A DNA stretch of 64,000 nucleotides from Gordionus sp. m RMFG-2023 (Eukaryota; Nematomorpha; Gordioida; Chordodea; Parachordodidae): contig NC_088777.1 of assembly GCF_954871325.1 (NCBI RefSeq), positions 37,549,366 to 37,613,365 of the forward strand, written 5' to 3'. Of this stretch, positions 55,810-64,000 are shown piece by piece. The position numbers were made by a program, and so were the translations under genes. Each line of letters opens with the position of its first letter. Position 1 is the first letter of the stretch. Below the pieces are notes generated by a model. That model saw only the letters and a list, made by a program, of their open reading frames with translations. It did not search any database and was not told the DNA's origin.

Positions 55810-57225
55810 TTTCTGCTTTTATAAAAAAACTTTTCAAAACGTTTAAAATGATTAAGTGTATGCGTAATATAATAATAATCTCTATCTAATGAAATTCGGT
55901 TGAGTTGAGATAATATATCATAAATTTTAAACTACTAAAAAAACTGCATAAATAACGTGAGGTATTTATGTTATAAAGATTTTAAAAAGAAAAGGATAAT
56001 TACCCACACCTTTTAAAGAATTATTTATCGGTGCTCATCCAATACATATTATAGCAGACCAGGTAAAATTTTTAAAATTGCTAATTATAAAATTAAAGTT
56101 AAAGATAATATTTATTTTTGAAAAAACTCAACCATGTAAAAAAATTTGCTAATTAAGTTAATTTTTAATTTGTTTTGTGTTTAATTCAAAACTGAAAACT
56201 GTTTTTGTTTTCCAGCAGCGTATTATTAGACTTTTAAAAATATTATGGATATATAATTATAGATAGAATAGCCTAAACCTCAGATATCACTATAGTTAGT
56301 AATTGCTCATTTTTTTTAAATCACGCCTAAAGTGTTCTCTAATATTCACAAAGACGAAAAATTTTAAACTTACAAGAGAGAGGGAAGACTGGGGCATGTT
56401 GAACATTTTAAATTTATATTAAAAATACTAAACTTCTAAAATAACTATATTTATATAATTATGTTATACACATCTATCGATGTAAATACTTCTCCTATGT
56501 CGAATAATGTGTTTTTATACCATGAAAATAACGAAATTTATTATTCATCTAAATTTTTAATATAATTATTAAATATCATATATATTATTTCAAATGGAAG
56601 CCTAAACCCTATTCTATCATCTTTTTAATATTTGTTTCGTCCAAATTTTTAATATTAATCTTAAAATAAATAATATATCATGAAATAATTCCATTCTATT
56701 ATATATGGGAGTTTGATTTATAAGAAAAACAATTAGGATGTGATTAAAGATCGGTAATCTGCGGGGAAGCAGATGAATCCTAGGAATCAACTTGTCGAGT
56801 TGTTTTTAGAAAATTTAATTAAATGAAACACATAACAAATTAGTTTCATTTATTTTTATTAATAAAACTATATCACAATTATGGAGAAAGCATCCAATAA
56901 ATTATTTTATTATAAAACAAACCAATAACAAATTACAATATTTAAGAATGAATCAACATAATAAGGAAAATAGAAGGCTTAGTAAAAATTATAAAATATA
57001 AAGGCGCAAGGAAATTAATTAAAAATGAAAGAATCCTTAATCCCCTATAATCTTAGAATAACCGCGTTTTCTCCTCTTAATTACAAATTCATTTATGTGT
57101 AAATACTAAATAGCATGGTAAGCAAATGATATATAACTTTTACGAGGAAGGTTACAAGGTTAAAATATTGCTTGGTTTGTGATAATAATAATAATAAAGA
57201 TTCATAACCTGTGGATGGGTAATAA
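55810..57225. other. A+T-rich DNA; one GGGAAGACTGGGG end
   Basis: GAGGGAAGACTGGGGCATGT near 56387 resembles the ends of the element at 60162-60962, without a visible partner. A slightly GC-rich patch at 56750-56800 contains a small hairpin (CAACTTGTCGAGTTG). No gene. Confidence 0.4.
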
Positions 57226-57242
57226 GGTGGGGGGGGGGGGCT

Positions 57243-57620
57243 ATGTTAGTGAAAAGAATAAATTTACCAAGATTTTTTATTGGCAATGGCAAATGTTACT
57301 TCTCCAAGGTTTTTGTTCTCTTTGCATATATGCATTGTACTCCTAATAAGCAGGTAAATTCCGACATTCTCGCCGAGGATATCATTTGTGTTTCAGACCT
57401 AATGTCTTTAATCCATTTACATTTACTAATTCACTGGCGCTTTTCTCCTGCCTACTATTTTTTTTTAATATCTAAAATTGTATCATTCATTTTGGGAATG
57501 ATTGCAATACTATATTATATTGATTGGGGTTTTAGTCAGAAAAATTTCACATACCATTATTGGTTTGAACAATTATATCATCAATACTTTGGAAATGATT
57601 TTATTACTATTTTATATTGA
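57243..57620 (+). CDS. Unrecognised 125-codon open frame with hydrophobic segments
   Basis: This is the longest plus-strand ATG frame in the window. It starts just after a 12-base G-run. The middle holds two likely membrane-spanning stretches (YYFFLISKIVSFILGMIAIL and its surroundings), and the C-terminal part is Tyr/Phe-rich (YHYWFEQLYHQYFGN). I do not recognise a family. A short match of the tail (TTGATATCGTTGCT) recurs at 58605, which suggests repeat DNA. No promoter, intron or neighbour supports it. It could be chance in A+T-rich DNA or an exon of a multi-pass membrane protein. Confidence 0.18.
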   Translation: MLVKRINLPRFFIGNGKCYFSKVFVLFAYMHCTPNKQVNSDILAEDIICVSDLMSLIHLHLLIHWRFSPAYYFFLISKIVSFILGMIAILYYIDWGFSQKNFTYHYWFEQLYHQYFGNDFITILY

Positions 57621-57629
57621 TATCGTTGC

Positions 57630-58900
57630 TTTATTATAAGAGAAATTATTTAATTAGGCGCGTGGCCATGAATTTCTATGAAATGATTTTTTTGGAATAT
57701 TAAAAATTTATTAGAACTAAAATTTGAAACACAAATAAAGAATATTGGAAAATACAAAAATATTTGAAGCATGGGGATTAAGAATCTCTCGGTTTAAAAT
57801 CATTTATTGAAGGCAATTTTTAAATTTTAAAAATTTAATTTAGCCAAAACAAAAATGTAGTTCGGCATGTTTAGAGTACCCACAATTGTGAATTTCAAGT
57901 AATTTAACCGCGAATCTTAGATCTACTCTAAATTTGTACTGAATTTTTTTATGAATTTTTTACGTAAATTAAAAAATATGAAATATTTATGGCTAAAATT
58001 ATCGAATCATAAGGTAGGTATTCTACACATGCTGAAATACAGTTCTTAAGTCAAATTTTAAAAATTTTTAAAATGCCCTGGAAAATGATTTCAAATCAAG
58101 AGATTTCGAATTTCAATGGATTCCATATCCCAATACGACTTATATAAATTTATAATAAGCTATGTTTCATTTTGTTATCTCTAGCTACTGTTATGTATGT
58201 GATTCATAGGCGTATCCCGAATTTTGCTAGGGGGAGGGGAGGGGAAGCATTATTTGGTAAATTTTTTCCCCATACATTTTATTGGAGATTAGGTCCACTT
58301 ATTGCAGGCCTTTGGCTATAATAGGTTTTTATAAAATGATATATTGCATACATTTTTAAGGGAGAGGGGGGAGGGGGGTGGAGGGTGTGTAGGGAGGAAA
58401 TTTCTATTCACTTAAAATAATATTTACGAGAACAGACAAATTTGTGTTCACTCGCCTGATGCGGGTGCTTGCTTTGGATATATAGTTATTATTTCGACTT
58501 AAGAAATCGTCGATTCCCTCTATTTTACTTGTATTATACTGATTTTATAGTAGTGACATTTACTTCTAATGTGCCTTCGTCCGCATAGAAAACATATTGA
58601 CGATTGATATCGTTGCTCATTATAAAGGGAGCCAATGTGAAAAATTATTATATGGATATGTTTTAATGGTTTTATATATGAATTATATGATTGGTGTTTT
58701 GAATATGATTTATCCTAAATATTTATACCATAGTTTTTTCTTTCAGAATAAGTTTTTTTATTAATTTTTACATTTATATCTGGTATTATATGACCATGAA
58801 TCTGCTAATTCTGACAATTTGACGATTAGAATATATTCCACGGATGATATAGGATTTCTTGATAATATTTTTCCTTGAATTACTACTGATGAATGAATCC
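57630..58900. other. A+T-rich DNA with solitary transposon ends
   Basis: A left-type MYM-like hAT end, CATAGGCGTATCCCGAATTT followed by G-rich sequence, starts near 58207. A second G-rich block lies at 58362-58402. No gene recognised. Confidence 0.4.
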
Positions 58901-58912
58901 TGATATAAATTA

Positions 58913-59152
58913 CAGAGACCTGCAATTTTATAATCGGGCCGGACCAAAAAAAGGCCGGGCAAAAGGGCCGAAGGCCCATTAAAGGGGGTTTGGGGGGAGT
59001 TCCAAAAAATACCAGGCCGAATATTTTAAAACTAAAGATTAAATCTCCAAAATTAACTATAAAAATTATAAATAATATATAATATTTTTAAAAAATCCGT
59101 GTCAAAAAAAATCCGGGCTCTCGCCGTGCAAATAATACCTCTGTAGGGTGTA
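58913..59152. mobile_element. GC-rich hAT-type MITE, CAGAGACCTGC family, worn right end
   Basis: CAGAGACCTGCAATTTTATA at 58913 begins the element; the interior has GGGCCGGACC and AATCCGGGCTC blocks. The right side GTGCAAATAATACCTCTGTA ends near 59152 and lacks the final GGTCTCTG. It includes an unusual GGGGGTTTGGGGGG stretch near 58984. No target duplication could be confirmed. Confidence 0.65.
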
Positions 59153-59154
59153 AA

Positions 59155-60160
59155 TGAAAAGTATTTTTGCGGTCACAATTATGCTCGATTTCTATGTAGG
59201 CTGCTATCCTATTTTACCTGTATCAAGCCTGATTAGTCTTCAGTTATAACATTGATTCTCTTATTTTAATTCTTTCTTTCTGCAATTGTGGTCGGAAAAA
59301 AAAACTAAATTATGTTGTGATAAATTTATTTCATTTTAGATTATTATACATCATTTATTATAAAGGTATACGCCCAGAGCTAATAATATAATAAATTAAA
59401 TATAAAGAAATAAGTAAAATTAGGGTTCCAATTTCCAATTATAAGCTATAGTAGCAGAAAGTAGGTGCCCTATGTATTCTGTATAACTATATTCAATGTA
59501 TGGGTTTTTTCACTTGAAAATGTTAAATACTTTAGTATTTAAATTATTTAAATATTAACATAAATATAAGATAGAGAAGTTAGATAACCCACAAATAGAG
59601 TCATATATCAAGATATTTGGTTAATATTTACAGATTTCTTGAAGGTTTTTAAAATATTCGATGTGATTTGGCCTCCCCTACTATTTTATAATCTAAAATG
59701 TTCAATATTTAAAAAATTCCCACAAATGATCGAATATTTATTCCTAATTTATTTTTTAAAAGTGGGATAAGTAAAACAAAAAGTCAAATTCAAAAATTTG
59801 TGGCAAAGGAATAAGTATTATATATTATAATTTGAAATTTATATAATGACATCTTGATCCCTGATTTTGCCTCTTACATAAGTTTTAACAGCTGTATGGA
59901 AGATGAATCGATTTTAAAAATAATTTCTCCATTTAGATTAACTTATCGTTGCCTAGAAACTATCAAGGATTTCACAAAATTTTGTGCTCCGTTCAAATTT
60001 TTTTCTCACTGTATTTATTGGCACTTTATAAGAAAAAATATTTCTATATCCCTATCAATTTTATACCTCTTATAAATATTGTAAAAGTAAAATCTAACTT
60101 ATACCTAAAAAATATTTTAAGTTTAATTTAATTTTTTCAAATACTAAAATATAAAAAGAG
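59155..60160. other. A+T-rich DNA, nothing recognised
   Basis: Overlapping plus-strand frames at 59854-60131 are A+T-driven and match nothing known. No repeat ends. Confidence 0.4.
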
Positions 60161-60161
60161 A

Positions 60162-60962
60162 ATAGGGGAGACTGGGGTTGGTATAAACTAGAATGTTTAA
60201 ATTTTATCCGAATATAGCTTTTATTAATATGCATCTATAGGCAAAAAATCTTTAGAAATATAAAATTTTTATGTTTCTAATTTTTACATGGCAGATAATT
60301 TCCATTAAGTTATATTATCATTTATAAATAAATTAAATTTTATAGCAAAGTTTTAACCCTCATAATTTGAGAAAGTTTTATGAGTATTTATTTGATTAGT
60401 CAATTTAGCACTATCGAGGTTTCCTCAACCATACACGTCAAGACAGTTAATATGAAAAAAAAATTCAAAATCTTGAAAAGGAAATTTCGCCGCTGCGTAT
60501 GATTTGTATTTAGGATTTATGCTAAGAAATCATAATCTCTCCTTAAGATTCTTATTTCTATATGTCCAAAATGTTTATTAAATTAACCAAAATTAAGTTC
60601 AATTTTTATATAAAATTAGCTGCGATTTAAAAGTATTAAGAAACAAAAAAATTATTCTATACGTATCATTATTAAAATAAATAAAAATGCATTTCAATTC
60701 ATTATAGCCTAAAAAACTGATTTAGGAATCCCCTTCCAGTGGTTTGCCTAACACCACTATTGGGGCTTGTTGGGTAAAATTTCAACTTTTACAAAAAAAA
60801 TTTCAGAAACATGATTACATTTTAAAAAATATTTATAGGCACCTTTATAGAGTATAGTTATAGGTATCGATTCATATATTGTTCTTTATAATATCTATAA
60901 AAAACAGGAGTTTTAGCCGATTTTGCAAAAATCAGTTCGACTAGCCACAATCTCCCCTATTT
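60162..60962. mobile_element. Inverted-ended element with AATAGGGGAGACTGGGG termini
   Basis: AATAGGGGAGACTGGGGTTG at 60162 is an imperfect inverse of GCCACAATCTCCCCTATT finishing at about 60962. The element is about 800 bp with no gene recognised. The flanks do not reveal a target duplication. A solitary similar end lies near 56387. Confidence 0.55.
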
Positions 60963-60969
60963 AAACAAA

Positions 60970-63350
60970 TAATATTTTTTGATATAAATTAAAATTACCA
61001 ACACTTTAATCCAATTATTATTTTTCTTTCTAATGTTATATTTTGACATATTTATAATTCTATATGTTTGGATCGTAATGGAATATTTTACCGACGTATT
61101 AAATTTATCACTCAACTCAACTTAGAAAAAAATGGAACTTATGGGAAAAGACATTGGTATTTTTATTATTTAGATAGCCTAAGGATTGGCCTTACATTCT
61201 CATCTTCACTAATCCTTTCTTTACTCCCCTTAATATGCATAAAATTTATAATAATCATTTATTTTTACCTAACGTTATATTGAAATAGAATATAATATAT
61301 GCTAGAATCCTCGGGAGTGAAAAAAATTCCTCGAATTTCACTTAAAGATTAGAAATTTTATTTAAAACTAAATTTCAAATATGAATATTTTTTTTATATT
61401 GTAGAAAAACTAAAAAAAATTTTATATTGTAGTAAAAACTTAAATTTTTTATAATTATATAATCTTGTGTATATGTTATCAATTTATTTAATTTTTTTTT
61501 TAAATTGTTTTTAATTAAATTTGATATTTTAATCACATATGTTTTTATTTCTTGGACATAATTTGTCTTTTCTTCAAAATTAAAACCTAAAATATCAATA
61601 AAAATTTTATAAAATCTATATCATATCATAAATCATATCTCATATCATTATCATATCAGCAATTATGTATAAAAATTATTTTAATAAACAAATGAAGCCA
61701 GTCCAAAGAATGCTTGCTGTAAAAGTTACTTTAAAATTTAAGGTATTACCATTACACGCTACATCAATATACTTATTACTTTTTTATTAAAATTAACCCA
61801 TTTCAGAATTATATTTTATCCTAATTATTAGGTAATTTTCTGAAAATTAACACTTTTCAAAATTATATTTATTAACAAATAATATTGATTTCTTAAATTT
61901 ATAAGACGGATATCCAATTTTTACCTTTATTATTTTCATGACATGGAAGTATAAATTTTGGCTTTAAAAAAATCTAATCAAAAAAAAGTATGGTTTATTG
62001 TCCATACTTTCTTCTATAATTAGCGTGAAAAAAATATATTAATTTTTAACATTTTTCAAAATTTTCACTTTTTTAAGTCCATTTTGTAGATAAAATTTCA
62101 TTATAAATGATATTAATATGCTAATATATAATAGGAATGCGATTTTTTGTCTTGTATATATTAGAAAGTGAATTATTGGCAAAAACATAAAATCAAGGAA
62201 AATAAAATCCAATATCTTTAGATATTCAATTTTTAAATTTATTTAATCAATTCGCAAATTTAAAGTTCGTCAGTTTTGGTAATTTTGTAGAGTAATTTAT
62301 TTGGATTAAATAATATAAAAATAAAAATGATTGTATGATAAACGATTTTTTTTCCTAATAAATTGTTTATATGCAAGTAGAATAAAAAATAAATTAATTT
62401 TAAAAAATTATCTTATTTTATTAATATTGAGCCAATATTTCTTTATGCTCTCAAAACCCTGAACTGAACAGGAATCCTTTTTAAAAAATTTTAACCCTGA
62501 ATCCTGATTCATTTTTTTTGGTTCACATCCCTGATAAAATAAACTTAATTGGGTTTGGGTATTAGTTTAAGAACAAATAAATTCTATATGTGTAACCCAT
62601 CGTCAATACGCGATTTATCCTTACTTTTCTTTCAATTTTAAAGCAACAAAACGTTTCTATAAAGCAATAAAAAACATTGGGTTTAAAATTCCAAACGACA
62701 CCACTGGATTTTAATTATAATATTTATTGTAAGCCTTAATAATAGTTTATTTTTTTGTCATTATATATTTAAGGAATAGGGCAATTTTTTCTCATATTTT
62801 ATCAAAAAGATAACCTTAACCTCATATATCAGAAATTACTATAATTATAAGCCGGCTATATATAATAATATTTGAATGAAAGTCGAATATTTTAAGCTCT
62901 AGTGTCTGAGTAAAAGTTGAGTAAAAACTTTGTCAGAACTTCATAAATTTTATTTTATTATTATCTAAAGGAAATGGTTATTTTTTTTTATTATATAAAT
63001 TTTATCACAATATATAAAATATATTTGCTTTAAATTAAAAGAATAATAAAAATTCCATGTTAAGTTTACAAGCTTCAAGAATCATGTTGTAAACTTTAAA
63101 AAACATGTATTTACTCAAAGTTTCAGGAGTCTAGATGATCTTTATAAAAAAATTTTCCCCCCAATATGAGATTTTAAAAGAATATTTCCACGTGAATAGT
63201 AAAGACCCCTAAAATCTTTGTCTATGTCCGCCTATGAATTTTATAATGTATATAAAATAAATTCAATAGGGTTTTTAGGGTTAGAAGATTGTTGAATGAA
63301 AATATTTTAATATAAATTATGTTTTAACTTAAAAATTGAGGTTGGTTAGT
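60970..63350. other. A+T-rich DNA with solitary transposon ends
   Basis: GGTTCACATCCCTG finishing at 62533 is a right end of the hAT family at 9265-10628. GTCTATGTCCGCCTATG near 63220-63236 is a right-type MYM-like hAT end. The plus-strand frame at 61068-61283 is unrecognised. No gene supported. Confidence 0.4.
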
Positions 63351-63362
63351 TGATTATTTTCT

Positions 63363-63470
63363 AGTGCTGTATTGTAACGCGAATACAGAAATTAATTTGC
63401 AATTGGGAAATGTAACGAATTGAAGTAATATGTTACGTTTTACGTTACTTTATATTTTATTTTAGTCATT
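63363..63470. mobile_element. hAT-like end, GTAACG-rich family
   Basis: TAGTGCTGTATTGTAACGCG at 63363 followed by TGTAACG and TTACGTTACTTT resembles the ends of the elements at 24235 and 52748. No partner end was found before the window stops. Confidence 0.4.
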
Positions 63471-63639
63471 TTTATTTTATTAATGTACCTGCCAAATGAA
63501 TAAAAAAAACAAGGTGACCAGGGATATTGTTATCTCGTTAATTTCTTCTCAAATAACTATAAAACCTAATTAACTTATGTGAAATTAATACTATAAATGT
63601 ATTTTAATAAGATGCTTCAATGGTTTAAAAAATGTTTAG

Positions 63640-63972
63640 CATAAATATGCTCATAAAAAGTTTTAAATGAAAATTTAAATTTTAACACGTCAAAAATAAG
63701 TTTTTAATTTTTAAATTTATACTAATAAATTTTTTTTTATCAAAGTTACATAGACTGAATATCAATTCTAAACGATAAAGTAATCTAATCTCTATTTTAG
63801 CATTTATAAAAATATTGACACTATTTATGCTTTAATATCTTATGTGAAGACTTGGAGGTTTTGAAGGGTGTTAGCCATTTAAGCAGGGATTATTTTGAAT
63901 ATAAAAAAATCCAATTATTTTTATAAGAACATTAGAAGTCACGAGTTTGTCTAGGGTCATGGAATGACAATA
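63640..63972 (+). repeat. Dispersed repeat, inverse copy of 43655-43965
   Basis: Contains AACACGTCAAAAATAAG, AATATCAATTCTAAACGATA and TTTGTCTAGGGTCATGG, the complements of segments at 43655-43965 in reversed order. It may continue beyond the window. Non-coding as far as can be seen. Confidence 0.6.
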
Positions 63973-64000
63973 TGAAGATCATTGACTTATTTTTTGAATT

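Noticed and set aside
1-64000. CRISPR array, bacterial operon, viral integration or rRNA cluster
   Set aside because: No regular short repeats with unique spacers, no ribosome-binding-site-led gene strings, no conserved rRNA segments and no capsid-like frames were seen; everything recognised is eukaryotic transposon material.

Overview
The window looks like gene-poor, transposon-saturated nuclear DNA from an invertebrate animal, most likely an arthropod. It is strongly A+T-rich (about three quarters by eye). No operon-like packing, rRNA, clean tRNA or intact host gene was seen. Almost every stretch that departs from the A+T background is the end or decayed coding part of a transposable element. 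The identifiable proteins are hAT, piggyBac and RTE-LINE types, plus Ty3/Gypsy fossils and one DDE-like transposase family known mainly as 'uncharacterized protein' in animal genomes. The organism call is inference from that mix; no host marker gene confirms it.

Layout. 0.85-2.4 kb: RTE-like LINE relic (minus strand). 4.4-5.24 kb: Ty3/Gypsy integrase fossil. 6.05-8.43 kb: DNA transposon with about 190-bp terminal inverted repeats and a broken transposase. About 9.06-9.19 kb: small open stretch resembling the N-terminus of a carboxylesterase. 9.27-10.63 kb: hAT element with transposase remnant. 15.0-20.7 kb: GC-rich hAT-type MITEs around a roughly 140-bp satellite array that flips orientation in its middle (15.64-17.31 kb). 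28.4-29.6 kb: two MITEs with perfect 8-bp target duplications and a hexanucleotide microsatellite. 33.87-36.9 kb: two neighbouring same-strand copies of a hAT element with zinc-finger-MYM-like transposase, each invaded by a different MITE. 37.3-39.1 kb: another MITE and a decayed tandem array. 40.9-44.5 kb: MITEs and a probable Gypsy reverse-transcriptase fossil. 45.37-47.70 kb: nearly full-length piggyBac element. 51.0-55.8 kb: four hAT-type elements, including a 1.19-kb copy with a BED zinc finger and perfect target duplication. 56-64 kb: A+T-rich DNA with scattered element ends and an 0.8-kb inverted-ended element.

How the parts relate. The small MITEs share ends and 8-bp target duplications with hAT transposons, so they were presumably mobilised by hAT transposases like those decaying nearby. 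Insertions are nested, and paralogous copies act as empty-site controls. No gene set here works as a pathway. The most distinctive features are the orientation-switching satellite, the piggyBac gene with a probable 46-bp intron, and the long-TIR element with its poorly characterised transposase. All coordinates are from reading by eye; boundaries without a target duplication are approximate.
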